This document shows, piece after piece, positions 25,800 through 35,265 of a DNA stretch of 64,000 nucleotides; position 1 is the stretch's first letter, and each line of letters starts with the position of its first letter. The stretch spans positions 1 through 64,000 of the forward strand of contig NZ_JAKMHX010000006.1 in the NCBI RefSeq assembly GCF_022048975.1, read 5' to 3'. Origin of the DNA: Sporosarcina cyprini (lineage in GTDB: Bacteria; Bacillota; Bacilli; Bacillales_A; Planococcaceae). Below the pieces are notes generated by a model. That model ran no database searches. It saw nothing but the letters and a program-made list of their open reading frames with translations, and was not told where the DNA came from. The position numbers and the translations under genes were made by a program.

Positions 25800-26243
25800 T
25801 TACCCTTGCTGGAATAACTTCTTGAAGAAGCCTGCCAGGCCTTTCTTGCTCTTTGTTTCTGTCTTAGGAAGCGGCTCCTTTTTTTCTACAAAAATCTCTT
25901 CTTTATCAATCGCATGATCATATGCCAAAACGAGCCCAATGTCCGTATCAGCTTCCAAATTGGTCACGATGGTATAAAGAACATTATTTTTGGAAGCAAT
26001 CTTTGTGTACTTGGATAAAACGGCATAGTTGATAGTGCCATTCAAATATAAATGAGCTGCCTTATTCTCTTTGATCGATTCCTCGACTTGCTTATAAATC
26101 CCCCGTTCCCTCACTTGACCTAGTGTCAACGCAATAACAATGCGTTCCCGAATCGTCCCAAGAAACTTCTTACGCTCTGCCCGCTTCGTTTCTTTATGTC
26201 CATACATGCCTTGCTGAATATAATCATCCACGTTGTTTGACAT
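25800..26243 (-). CDS. yueI: YueI family protein (DUF1694)
   Basis: A 147-residue cytoplasmic protein. The N-terminal DDYIQQGMYGHKETKRAERKK, the central FLGTIRERIVIALTLGQVR and the HLYLNGTINYAVLSKYTKIA segment match the YueI family of Bacillales. The C-terminus is Lys-rich. The biochemical function of the family is unknown to me. It is a single-gene unit with a terminator after it. Confidence 0.85.
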   Translation of the reverse strand: MSNNVDDYIQQGMYGHKETKRAERKKFLGTIRERIVIALTLGQVRERGIYKQVEESIKENKAAHLYLNGTINYAVLSKYTKIASKNNVLYTIVTNLEADTDIGLVLAYDHAIDKEEIFVEKKEPLPKTETKSKKGLAGFFKKLFQQG

Positions 26244-26372
26244 TGAAGCACCCCCAGTTGCGGATTTCTTTCATTAGACTCCATTACAAGTAAACTACAT
26301 TCTAAATCACGAGAGGGCAGAAGACAAGAAATGCCCGCCTGGATATGGATCTCAAGATAACAGTTAGCAACT

Positions 26373-26397
26373 GGTTGCCTGTTATGCGGAGGCAACC
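26373..26397. other. Isolated hairpin in a 295-base gap
   Basis: GGTTGCCT and AGGCAACC enclose nine bases between yueI and the next minus-strand gene. No T run follows. The rest of 26244-26538 shows no gene. Confidence 0.4.
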
Positions 26398-26538
26398 ACT
26401 TGTCACTGAAGTTTGCAGTTGGTTTTTCTCCGAAAATGGTTGTACATCTCATCGGTTTGTAGGCTGACTTTTGTGGATCCAACGGAAAACACTTCTATTA
26501 AAAACCTGGTTAATTATTTTGGCCCCATTGCGAAACAA

Positions 26539-26856
26539 TTACGGGGAAGCTTCCGCAGTCTTGCTATAAACTTCGTATGCAACATATCCAAGTAATAAAC
26601 CAATTCCAGGCCCAAAACCGATGGCAGTCGTTAAAGAGATTGAGGTATATATGCCAACCAGTATCGCAACATTACAACCAATCATCATGCCAAGTGGTAT
26701 GAGACTATCCAGTAAATATTGAGCACCTTTTGATTTTTTCTTTCCAAGAGTGCCCTTCTTATATTTATGTTTCATTCTTATAACTACAAACAGTGCAATC
26801 CCACCTGACAGTACAACAGGAAGTAAAATACGTGCAATTTCCAACACCAAGCTCAT
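26539..26856 (-). CDS. Small membrane protein, unknown
   Basis: A 105-residue protein with a hydrophobic segment near the N-terminus (ILLPVVLSGGIALFVVI), a very basic stretch (RMKHKYKKGTLGKKKSKG) and two more hydrophobic segments. By the positive-inside rule the basic stretch faces the cytoplasm. The start is ATG at 26856, nine bases after AAGGAGG; the frame stays open to 26895 but without a binding site. No family was recognised. Confidence 0.65.
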   Translation of the reverse strand: MSLVLEIARILLPVVLSGGIALFVVIRMKHKYKKGTLGKKKSKGAQYLLDSLIPLGMMIGCNVAILVGIYTSISLTTAIGFGPGIGLLLGYVAYEVYSKTAEASP

Positions 26857-26986
26857 ATTCGAATCCTCCTTATTGTGTAAGACTTCTTCTCTCACTGTAC
26901 TTCTATTTCCAGTCTATTGTACCATATCGAAATTATTAGTTGTTTCGCTGTAAAAACTCTTGCGTCTTTGTGATTGGTTGCCGGGA

Positions 26987-27020
26987 TTAAAAAATCCCCC
27001 CGAACTAATAGTCCGAGGGA
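26987..27020 (-). terminator. Terminator at the left edge of the island
   Basis: On the minus strand CCCTCGGACT and AGTTCGGGGG pair around ATT and are followed by TTTTTTAATC. It lies 400 bases beyond the KAP gene stop, on the far side of direct repeat A, so it may be the original terminator of whatever preceded the island. Confidence 0.65.
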
Positions 27021-27090
27021 AGAAAAATGTTCATTTTCTTTATAGATTTAGAAACTGCTATGAGGATTATTTTTGTCCATTTAAAAAATA

Positions 27091-27385
27091 CTCCTGCACC
27101 TTCACCCCACCCAAACCCGCATTCCTTCGTTACCGTTTAAAATAAAGTCTTTCATCTTTCCCTCATTTTCACACATTTTTGGTCACGTTTTGACCACTTT
27201 TCACTGCTTTTCTCACGCTTTTTGTTCACGTTTTTCTCGGTTTAAAAAGAAGTAGAGTAGAAATAAGGATCAAGGAACAGCGTAGTGACAAGGGTTTCAG
27301 GGATTTTGGGTACAGGACTTTGTTTTAAACGGCTGGACAAAGATGTTGCGAGATTATTGTAAAGTGCTGGAGTTTATTGCTGAGC
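27091..27385. repeat. Direct repeat A flanking the island
   Basis: About 295 bases beginning CTCCTGCACCTTCACC and ending GGAGTTTATTGC. It matches 35266-35519 along its length with small gaps: shared blocks include CACGCTTTTTGTT, TTTGACCACTTTT and CTTTGTTTTAAACG. It contains no open gene. With its partners it brackets the AT-rich gene block. Confidence 0.8.
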
Positions 27386-27417
27386 TACATAGAAGAGACA
27401 AGGCTCAAGGGAAAGTA

Positions 27418-29286
27418 TTAGGATGAAACATGCTCCTTTACCTTTTTCACTTGCTCTGTTAGCTCCGAAATATTGAAAATAAATATTTTATCAATATCAC
27501 CATCACCCATTTGTGAAAAATGTTCTATTTGTTCGATAAACTTTTCAATATAAGGTATCTCTTGCGAGTGAAAGTCTTTTGCATTTGATATTTTCAGATA
27601 CTTGTGGTGTAAGAATCCTGTTAGGTAATTCACAAAAACTTTACTGTTAAACACATATTCCTCTACAACATTTAGTTCAATAAAAATTTCAAAAAGATTA
27701 TTTTCAAACTCAATCTTTTTGTAGGTTTCAGGATTCACATCCCCCTCTATTACTTCTTTTATCCATTTGGTTATATCCTCCTTTACCTTTTCAGCCTTGA
27801 AATTCGATGTTTTTTCAATTAAGGCCTTCTTCATTTCATAATAATAGTTTTCTTCCTTTTCTCTTTCTCTCCAATGCGGATGCTCATAATTATTAGGTAT
27901 CCATTTTTCTAAAGCTATTTCAAAGCCTTTTTCAAAAACACTGTCCTTGTCTACTTCAACCAATATAAGGTCTATTTCTTCAAAGTACGAAAATAAACTA
28001 TATACCCCTAAATACTCACTTGCAAGGAATTCTCCATTCTCTATTTTCTGCAATATATTTTGTTGTGCTTCTTTTACCCTTGCCTCGCTAAATGATCTAA
28101 AATCATGAAGGATTTGAATAGGTTGCAAATCATTACCAGAACTAAAAGAATTTTTACGTTTACTGAGATAGTTCAAAATCTGTTTTCTGTATTCCTCCAT
28201 GTCGGTAAAGCCTTCTAAAACAAATTGCGTTATCCCTTCAAAGAAATGCAGGTGTTCATTTATAAAATTGGTCTTTCCATAATAACGGTCAATAAATTGG
28301 TTTTCGAAGGATGACTCATCATTTTTATTAAACATTTTTGAGAAATAGATATTTTCATCATGGGCAAATGTCATTTGATCTACTGAAAGAATATTCCCTT
28401 CCTTATATTCCGCACTAACAATGAGTACATTCAGAAAAATCGTTTGTATTATTCTCTCAAAATCGGTCGGATCTTCAATAATATTTTTTGTTCGATTGTA
28501 AAAAATGTTGAATGTATCGAAGACAAATCTGATCGTTCTTAAATTTAGTTTGGGTAGTACAAAATATACTGCCTCCAAAATATTCCTTTTATTATTTACA
28601 AAAAACTCCATAAAGTCTGCTTGCTCTTCATACACACTGGTGAAAATTTCTTCTATAATACCAGATGAGACATTTTTAAATGTAAGGGTTTTACCGATAA
28701 TTTTTTCTTTAGTCAAATTATATGTTGCTTTATCATGAATCTCCGTATCATTGGAGACAAAAATAACTTTTGCATATTGGCTCTCCAAGTAGTTTGAATT
28801 TATATACCCAAATACTTCTTTAATTGAAAGTACATCACTGATACGTTCCAAATCGTCAAAAATAATAACATAGTTCAATAAATTGTTTGTGGCATTAATT
28901 TTGACTCTATCACCTGCTGTCTCAGATATTCCCTTCAATATTTGATCACTAATTTCTTTAAATGGACCCACAAAGCTTGTCATTGTTGATCCATATTTCC
29001 CTACCATTTTGATACCTTGAACTACAAATTTATTTTTGGTATTTGCTAATTCAAAGAACACCGCTTCCCCAATCTGTTCTACCGTCGAAAAGCCATTCAA
29101 TGAAACATAGCATACTTTGAACTTTGAAGTATGATCATTATCATTGTGTACCTCCTCAATGATATCTATCAGTGTATGTGTAATGTAGTGTGTTTTACCG
29201 ATTCCCCACGGCCCATTTATTTGAATAGCGTAGTTAGTCTTTGGCAGACTTAAATAACTAAGCACCACGTCATCTAACTGTTTCAT
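27418..29286 (-). CDS. KAP-like P-loop NTPase
   Basis: A 622-residue protein. Walker A is NGPWGIGKT (about 24-32) and Walker B is VIIFDDLERI (about 146-155), where the DDLER form is typical of KAP-family NTPases. The rest, rich in acidic and aromatic residues, has no recognised domain, and no membrane segments are evident, unlike many KAP proteins. KAP NTPases occur in mobile and defence loci and are thought to organise membrane or phage-sensing complexes. The start is ATG at 29286, after AAGGGGAGTAAGGGAT; an ATG at 29310 has no binding site. It is very AT-rich compared with the core genes. Confidence 0.8.
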   Translation of the reverse strand: MKQLDDVVLSYLSLPKTNYAIQINGPWGIGKTHYITHTLIDIIEEVHNDNDHTSKFKVCYVSLNGFSTVEQIGEAVFFELANTKNKFVVQGIKMVGKYGSTMTSFVGPFKEISDQILKGISETAGDRVKINATNNLLNYVIIFDDLERISDVLSIKEVFGYINSNYLESQYAKVIFVSNDTEIHDKATYNLTKEKIIGKTLTFKNVSSGIIEEIFTSVYEEQADFMEFFVNNKRNILEAVYFVLPKLNLRTIRFVFDTFNIFYNRTKNIIEDPTDFERIIQTIFLNVLIVSAEYKEGNILSVDQMTFAHDENIYFSKMFNKNDESSFENQFIDRYYGKTNFINEHLHFFEGITQFVLEGFTDMEEYRKQILNYLSKRKNSFSSGNDLQPIQILHDFRSFSEARVKEAQQNILQKIENGEFLASEYLGVYSLFSYFEEIDLILVEVDKDSVFEKGFEIALEKWIPNNYEHPHWREREKEENYYYEMKKALIEKTSNFKAEKVKEDITKWIKEVIEGDVNPETYKKIEFENNLFEIFIELNVVEEYVFNSKVFVNYLTGFLHHKYLKISNAKDFHSQEIPYIEKFIEQIEHFSQMGDGDIDKIFIFNISELTEQVKKVKEHVSS

Positions 29287-29461
29287 ATCCCTTACTCCCC
29301 TTATATTCATAATTGCTCAAAGGCTATTTTTTAGTAATCAAAAGGATAAAACGCATACAATTCCAAATAACTATGTTCAAATTATTCCTCAATTAGAACC
29401 CCTTGGTAATTTGAGAGCCAATAAGCTTTTCTTTATCATTTGCTGTCAATAAGTTGTCTGG

Positions 29462-30590
29462 CTATTTGTCAGAATCCCTAATCCAATTTGCTTTATTCTT
29501 AACCCAATCATATTCATCCATGGTCTCGTCCACTTCAGATACAATATAGTTTTCTACTAATTGCGAGTAGAAGTGATGAATTGACTTTCTTAGTAATTCC
29601 TCTGTACGTCTATACTCCTGATTGTTTCGCTCTTTTATTATTGCTTTTTGTTCTTCCTCTTGTCTTTTTTTCTCTTCTTCAATTTCATGAGCCTTCACTT
29701 TCTCGTCAAGCTTTTGAGGAAGTGAAAAAATATAAAGAAATACTTTCTTTAACAGGGAATCAAAAGAATCCGTTTTAGTTTGCTGAATTAGCTTTTCATT
29801 TTTACTCCACTTCAACCATTCAAGGTGATAGCCTACTTCTACATTTATTTTTCCAGTTGACACATATTTAATAGTATTAAAGGTTGAATACTCTTTATCG
29901 TCAGGCGACAGCTTCACTTTCTTCGACGGCAACTTGAATTTCAGGTAAAAGATGTAACTTTTATACATAACCTGTGTTTCATCATGCGTGATGTTTATTT
30001 TTGCTCCTGCCTTTTCAAGAGCCTTAAATAAGCTATCAATAAAAGGTAAAGCATCTGGAATAATTACACCAGAAGAAGGATTAATTTGTAATTTTTCTTC
30101 CCTATGATAATACGAAAAACCATCTTTTTTCTTTTGACGATATTTAACTATCTCTTTGTGCGGGTTTGTAGACAAGGTTTTATTGATGAATTAAAAATCT
30201 GAATAAGTTGCGATTGTTCGGCATCGAGATACGAGAAGTACACCTGTTGTTTCGCTATTTCATTCTTTGTAGAAGGAACATCGTTATTGTCATTTATTTT
30301 AGGACTTTGCTCTATTTGGGGGGATAACATTTTTTGTGGTGGTGCAGTTTTCACTCTTACTTCTTCAATAATAATTTCTGGGTTATTATTTGGATTGGGA
30401 AGTAATAATTGTGTAGGTTTTTCCTTACCCATGTGCAATCGACCCCAATACGATGGCGTGGGCAGTGGAATATTATTGGACATACAGGCATTTTTCAGCT
30501 TATTGTATGGACATTTAGTTCTTTTGCTGTTTTTGAAGTTCCAATAGATCAGAGCATTTCATAAAGTTCTTTTTGGGATATAGATGCCAT
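29462..30590 (-). pseudogene. HTH-containing gene with a stop and two frameshifts
   Basis: Starting at ATG 30590, which has a strong AGGAGG eight bases upstream, the frame reads MASISQKELYEML, hits TGA, then continues TSKTAKELNVHTIS. It reaches a second TGA that a one-base insertion would remove, resuming as KNACMSNNIPLPTPSYWGR. A further shift near 30165-30190 is needed to join NSSIK to STNPHKEIVKYRQ and run to 29462. Reassembled, it resembles proteins with an N-terminal helix-turn-helix followed by an 'IPxPxxGYWxxLxxGK' hinge and a long C-terminal domain with a coiled-coil near its end. The lesions are independent, so the gene is dead rather than mis-sequenced. Confidence 0.7.
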
Positions 30591-30736
30591 AAGCTCAACC
30601 TCCTTTAAACTTTCTACATTGTCGAAAGTTGCTATTATAGTGGATTTAGGGTGAATTAGTTTAAATGATAATCTTATCCTTTCAACTAATCAGTTATAAA
30701 TAGAACATGACTTAATTAAATCCTCTGCCCATTTAA

Positions 30737-31525
30737 CTACGTCGGGATTGCTACTGATAGATCTCCCATGCCCTTTGTTTTCATTTCTACACGTCCATTC
30801 GGAAGCTCATTCCATGTTTCAATCGCATGTACGAAATTGTCTTGTTCCCCTTGAAAACAAGTAGGAAGCTCCCACAGAGTTCTGATTTTCGACTTAGATT
30901 TTGTAAGTATTAGTCGTTCATTAAAATTGAAACAACCCCAACCAGGCTTTCCTTTATCTGCTGTAAATGATTTAGTTGCCATATACACGCTGTTCTGTTG
31001 CTTTCCATACTCTTTTTTATCTCTAATATGAGGATGATATTCAGACCACGAAGGAACCTCATCTCCTGCCTTTATATCAAATACCTCATCAACCTCTAAG
31101 TAACCGAAAATTGCATGGATATTCAATGCCTTTCGAATATATTCCCATTGCCCATTATTATTTTGTGTATTTCTAAACCATCCAAAGAATAGAAATATGT
31201 CTCCTTTGCCGACGCTATTCTTTTTTAAACGTACCTGCGAAGTACCACTCTGTCCAAATAACCCACGCCATTCAGCAGGACGATCCTTTAAAATGGAACG
31301 TTGTAGATCAGGATCTAAATGAGCTTCCGAGAAAAGCTTTATCCCCAGTTCTTTCATTACCTTTAAGTAGCTTTCAGTCGAGGAGATATTAAGGTTTTTA
31401 TAAAAATCTCCTGAATCCGCTCTCGGAATCGGTAATGAAACAAGATTATCCTTCATAATAGGGCTTGCTTTTCCACCTGTCGTTTTATCAAACCCTTTTC
31501 TGCTCAAAATTACTTTTCTCGCCAT
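30737..31525 (-). CDS. Nmad3-like protein (nucleotide-modification-associated domain 3)
   Basis: A 262-residue protein that opens ARKVILSRKGFDKTTGGKASPI, followed by SLPIPR and HLDPDL (about residue 68), the pattern I associate with the Nmad3 family. That family was predicted from association with DNA-base-modification genes, and its biochemistry is not established to my knowledge. Here it is the second gene of a probable pair with an unrecognised protein 50 bases upstream. GAAGGTG precedes the ATG. No other base-modification enzyme (methyltransferase, TET/JBP, DUF-type kinase) is seen in the window. Confidence 0.65.
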   Translation of the reverse strand: MARKVILSRKGFDKTTGGKASPIMKDNLVSLPIPRADSGDFYKNLNISSTESYLKVMKELGIKLFSEAHLDPDLQRSILKDRPAEWRGLFGQSGTSQVRLKKNSVGKGDIFLFFGWFRNTQNNNGQWEYIRKALNIHAIFGYLEVDEVFDIKAGDEVPSWSEYHPHIRDKKEYGKQQNSVYMATKSFTADKGKPGWGCFNFNERLILTKSKSKIRTLWELPTCFQGEQDNFVHAIETWNELPNGRVEMKTKGMGDLSVAIPT

Positions 31526-31575
31526 TTTTTCACCTTCTACAAACTAATTTTTTATTTATATTTTCAACTTCGGGA

Positions 31576-32688
31576 TTATCGTTCAAATAATTGAATAGAT
31601 TCGTTTCTATTAAAGCTAAGCGTATTAATCACTAAAAGCAATTCATCTTTTGATAAATTCAATGCATAATTAGGTAGTTCGTTTGCGTCCATAAGCATCT
31701 TGATTGAGATCTCTGCTTTTGAATAAGCTATAAAGTCATTATCGTCATTGTGTATATAGTCAAAAACTTTACTATACTCATATTGGAATTCTGTATTATT
31801 TTCGGGATGTACAATGGCATATGTGGATAAATCCTTTAACTCCATTTCCTGTAGATTGTTTTGAATTTCATCCAGCACCAGACTCAGCTTCTTTAAATAT
31901 TCAGTTGCTTCTTTTTTAATAGGTAACTTATCATATGAGATTTGTAACAATCGTTTAATAATAGATAACTCATAAGAATAAGCATCACTACCCCCATACC
32001 TTTTTTCATTTTCTTTTAAGAGAATCTCAACTTGCTCCTGCATTTTCACATTTTTCGGTATTACTTTTACTTTCAAAGATTTAATGTGTTCCTCGTGTTC
32101 TTTTTCCACAAAATCGTTTAGTTGATTAAGTAAGTCATATCTTAGCGTAATATAGCGGAATAAGTTCTCAATTTTCACCGAAAATATATAACTTTTTTTC
32201 TCCAATGAGTTAGAATACATTACGACCGAGAAATCATCTCTAATATTTGCAGAAGACCAACTTGCATAATACTTTCCATTATCCCCTTTGGAAACTCCCT
32301 TCAGATTTACAGGATGAGTACCAAAAACAGCCCGAACATGTTTAAAGTATGAATCATCGCTGACTTCATTATTAAACACCGAAGAATCATTCGTATAAGG
32401 ATATGTCACTGAGAACACCCGAAATAATTGATCAATTGCTTCCTTTACCAAATCCATTGCACAAACAAGTTGCATGAAATTTAAGGAAAGAACATTAGCA
32501 TTGGAATGTTTAAGGTCAATTGCTGGCATTCCTTCGACTGCAACTTCAATCCAATCCATAGCTGAACAAATAATATTCCATTTATTCTTCCCTTCATGAT
32601 TCCTATATCTATTTAAAACAAAAAAATTATTACCGCTAATCGTATTTCTAAAGTCCTTAATAACGGATTTTTTTAATTGAAAACTCAA
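31576..32688 (-). CDS. Unrecognised 370-residue island protein
   Basis: No family was recognised. The protein has mixed alpha/beta composition with no membrane segment or signal. A Lys/Glu-rich helical stretch (about 195-290) suggests a coiled-coil or helical bundle, and the C-terminus is Leu/Asn-rich. The start is probably TTG at 32688, six bases after GAGGTG; a GTG at 32697 overlaps that site. It is transcribed toward the Nmad3-like gene and divergent from the abiG pair, with a repeat-bearing 378-base promoter region between. It is strongly AT-rich, like its neighbours. Confidence 0.7.
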   Translation of the reverse strand: MSFQLKKSVIKDFRNTISGNNFFVLNRYRNHEGKNKWNIICSAMDWIEVAVEGMPAIDLKHSNANVLSLNFMQLVCAMDLVKEAIDQLFRVFSVTYPYTNDSSVFNNEVSDDSYFKHVRAVFGTHPVNLKGVSKGDNGKYYASWSSANIRDDFSVVMYSNSLEKKSYIFSVKIENLFRYITLRYDLLNQLNDFVEKEHEEHIKSLKVKVIPKNVKMQEQVEILLKENEKRYGGSDAYSYELSIIKRLLQISYDKLPIKKEATEYLKKLSLVLDEIQNNLQEMELKDLSTYAIVHPENNTEFQYEYSKVFDYIHNDDNDFIAYSKAEISIKMLMDANELPNYALNLSKDELLLVINTLSFNRNESIQLFER

Positions 32689-32816
32689 TTCTCTCACCTC
32701 GATTCAACTTAATCTTACACTGTAGGGTGAATCTAATAAAGTTTAGGCCATGCCACTTACTTGATATCTTTCAACATTCCCTACCAAGAATTTTTTATTA
32801 AATATAATTCTATCAT

Positions 32817-32851
32817 AATCTTCAATCTTCAATCTTCAATCTTCAATCTTC
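32817..32851. repeat. Five tandem copies of AATCTTC
   Basis: A 7-base unit repeated five times exactly, in the divergent promoter region between the unknown gene (minus) and abiG (plus). Copy-number change would alter spacing of promoter or operator elements without affecting any reading frame. Confidence 0.85.
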
Positions 32852-32898
32852 ACGAGATTCTAAGCTATATCGGATTCTTACTTCCTAAATTTCCTTCG

Positions 32899-32922
32899 TT
32901 AGATTAGATAATGTTAATCTAA
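32899..32922. promoter_or_regulatory. Inverted repeat upstream of abiG
   Basis: TTAGATTA and TAATCTAA flank an 8-base spacer, 145 bases before the abiGi start. AbiGi-type antitoxins autoregulate through inverted repeats, so this is a candidate operator. The remaining stretch (32689-33066) otherwise shows only AT-rich sequence. Confidence 0.4.
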
Positions 32923-33066
32923 AGCACCCAAATTCCCTTATAAGTTAGTTCTAATTTATTTGATGAATAGACGGTAGCCTACAAAAATGTATCACCAGCA
33001 TTATCCGCCTTTTGTGGTAATATTGTTATTGATCTACTTTTCGGACTTTTAAAGGAGATAGAAACA

Positions 33067-33900
33067 ATGAATAGTGAAAATAAAACAATCATAGAGATTG
33101 GTTCACCTTTGCAGGATAGAGACCCTTATATTAAATCTCAGCAAAGTGCGAATGTATTATTTAATTTTATGAGACAACTTGATTATCTTAAGATGATTAT
33201 TAAAAACCAAGCTATTATTCCACGTTATTATGAAGAAACTATTGAGCATTTAGAAATTGAGGAATTAAAGAAAATATCATTTCCAATGACATGTTTTTGT
33301 GATATTAACCTTCAAAAATTAATACCACACGTAGAGTTTTATGGATTTTATGGAATCGGATTAGATAAAAAATGGGGTATAGATCAAGGGCTCCAGCCTA
33401 TTAGATATATAAATAAAAATTCCAAGTTAAAATCTGACTTTTTATATGTATTTTCCAAGTCCCTTGATAGAATTTACGAAGAAACAAATCAACTTGAAGA
33501 ATATAATAATTATTTATTAACCGATTTATTATTTACAAAACCATTAAATGGTGAAATGTATTTATACCGTGATAAAAGGTATATTATACGAAACTTTCAC
33601 GACGAAATGGAGTGGAGATACGTTCCCGATATGAGTAAACAAGACGATTTGCCTCTTGTTATTCCCCAGAACCACCTAAATCCTAAAGCAAGCTCAACTT
33701 ATTCCGAAGGCTTAAGAAAACGTAGTCAGTTCTGGTTAAAATTTGACTATGAATTTATTAAATACTTAATTGTTAAAGACGAAAACGATAGAGATAATTT
33801 GATTAGATTTATTTCTCAAGAGTTGGAGATTAATGGAATGAGTAAAGGTATATTAATATCAAAGATTATGGTATTTAATAATATAAGAGAGGATTGGTAA
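33067..33900 (+). CDS. AbiGi-family antitoxin of an abortive-infection pair
   Basis: A 277-residue protein. The segment IPRYYEETIEHLEIEELKK followed by PMTCFCDI (about 73-80) and FYGFYGIGLDKKWGI (about 92-106) is the signature of the AbiGi antitoxin family. In Lactococcus, AbiGi and AbiGii form a type IV toxin-antitoxin system that stops phage multiplication. AAAGGAG lies eight bases before the ATG. The downstream toxin-like gene starts within six bases of this stop. GC content is very low, fitting recent acquisition. Confidence 0.8.
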   Translation: MNSENKTIIEIGSPLQDRDPYIKSQQSANVLFNFMRQLDYLKMIIKNQAIIPRYYEETIEHLEIEELKKISFPMTCFCDINLQKLIPHVEFYGFYGIGLDKKWGIDQGLQPIRYINKNSKLKSDFLYVFSKSLDRIYEETNQLEEYNNYLLTDLLFTKPLNGEMYLYRDKRYIIRNFHDEMEWRYVPDMSKQDDLPLVIPQNHLNPKASSTYSEGLRKRSQFWLKFDYEFIKYLIVKDENDRDNLIRFISQELEINGMSKGILISKIMVFNNIREDW

Positions 33901-33905
33901 AAGGA

Positions 33906-35108
33906 ATGTTCTCGAATTTCAAAAAGGCTTTTAAAGTAGATGAAAGTAACACTAAGATTCCAGATGCAGTTATTGATGCTCTTAGCGATAATTTGCCTGT
34001 AGGGTTTAAATACACCCAAGTTGATAAAGAAGCGATCGGAATAATAACTACATCTGAACGAATGCAAATGAAGGTTAATCTTAAGTACCCCTATGATTTT
34101 AAACCGGAATCTACAGAAGAATTAATGGAATATCTTTATCGAACCCAACAAGAATTATCAGTACCAACTAATTCAATAGAAATAAACGGACACAGTTTTA
34201 CCCCTGAGCAACTAATAAATTTTCCGTTATCTGAAATTAAAGTATCAAATGATGATTTTAACTTGGTGATAAAACCTTATCCATTCCCCGAACCCTTTCA
34301 AGTATTTATCGAGTTAGAAGATAAGGATTTCACAAGAAAGAATTTTCAAATAAAAAGGCAACCTTATGCACATATGGAAAAAAGTCATTTTAAATCCATT
34401 GATATAGGGCCTTTAAAACTTTCGTATGTAATAGATGAAAAGAATCACAGTTTGAATTTAACTCTTAAATTGAATATTGACAATGCCGATAATCCTAAAG
34501 ATGCCGTTGAAGCATACAAAATTTATAATGGTTTTATTCAAGGCAAAATCAGTTTTAATGGGGCAGAACTAAATGCAGTTCCCAACAAAAATGAAGATTT
34601 GGCATCTATTAAGGAAGCAATAAAACTGTGGGAGAAGGTAGATTTAATTGGCGAAAAACTTAAAAAAGATTTTAAGCCTAATGATAATCTTTCACAAAAT
34701 GATGTTTTATGGATTGAAAAATTGTATAAATCGTTCATCAAAGAAGAGCCTTATAAAGAGTATATTAAAATTGATAGCATGGCGACAGAAGTAGTTGATA
34801 TTGATAAAGAAGAAATAATGAATTCGAAAGGATTAGCCTTACAATTTATTAATAATGAGGAAATAAAGTTATTAGGAGAAAATATTATTTTATATAATTT
34901 GGTTGCAATGTTTGATTTAAAAGTAATTGAAATCTTGGAAAAAGAGGATAAAAAATATGAATTTATAATTGAACCAACTACGAATAACGGTATATATCGA
35001 TCGGTTCAACATTTTATTAATGAAAATGACATAAATAAATACAAGCCTTTTGAATTATTACAAGGGCTACAAAAAGCAGAATTGCTAAGTTCGGATATTA
35101 CCGATTAA
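33906..35108 (+). CDS. AbiGii-like toxin of an abortive-infection pair
   Basis: A 400-residue protein that begins MFSNFKKAFKVDESN, then IPDAVIDALSDNLPVGFKY. Its length and position directly after an AbiGi-type antitoxin match AbiGii (about 400 residues in Lactococcus). No membrane segment is seen. The start is taken as ATG at 33906, but an in-frame TTG at 33894 would overlap abiGi, and the best purine-rich site (AGAGAGG) is 13 bases from the ATG, so translation may rely on coupling. The toxin family assignment rests partly on the neighbour. Confidence 0.7.
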   Translation: MFSNFKKAFKVDESNTKIPDAVIDALSDNLPVGFKYTQVDKEAIGIITTSERMQMKVNLKYPYDFKPESTEELMEYLYRTQQELSVPTNSIEINGHSFTPEQLINFPLSEIKVSNDDFNLVIKPYPFPEPFQVFIELEDKDFTRKNFQIKRQPYAHMEKSHFKSIDIGPLKLSYVIDEKNHSLNLTLKLNIDNADNPKDAVEAYKIYNGFIQGKISFNGAELNAVPNKNEDLASIKEAIKLWEKVDLIGEKLKKDFKPNDNLSQNDVLWIEKLYKSFIKEEPYKEYIKIDSMATEVVDIDKEEIMNSKGLALQFINNEEIKLLGENIILYNLVAMFDLKVIEILEKEDKKYEFIIEPTTNNGIYRSVQHFINENDINKYKPFELLQGLQKAELLSSDITD

Positions 35109-35139
35109 AAAAATTGCTTATTTGTAGATTTTTCATTCT

Positions 35140-35180
35140 TTCCTTTCAAGAAGGATCGACTTATCCCTTCTTGAAAGGAA
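35140..35180 (+). terminator. Strong hairpin after abiGii
   Basis: Perfect 15-base arms, TTCCTTTCAAGAAGG and CCTTCTTGAAAGGAA, enclose 11 bases, 31 bases after the abiGii stop. The following sequence is TAATAATAAT rather than a T run, so termination efficiency is uncertain. Confidence 0.6.
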
Positions 35181-35265
35181 TAATAATAATACAGATACAT
35201 ACAAGATTCTATCTATACTTCATATACTGCTGTATGAAAAAGCAGTGCTTTCCAATTAATCTAAT

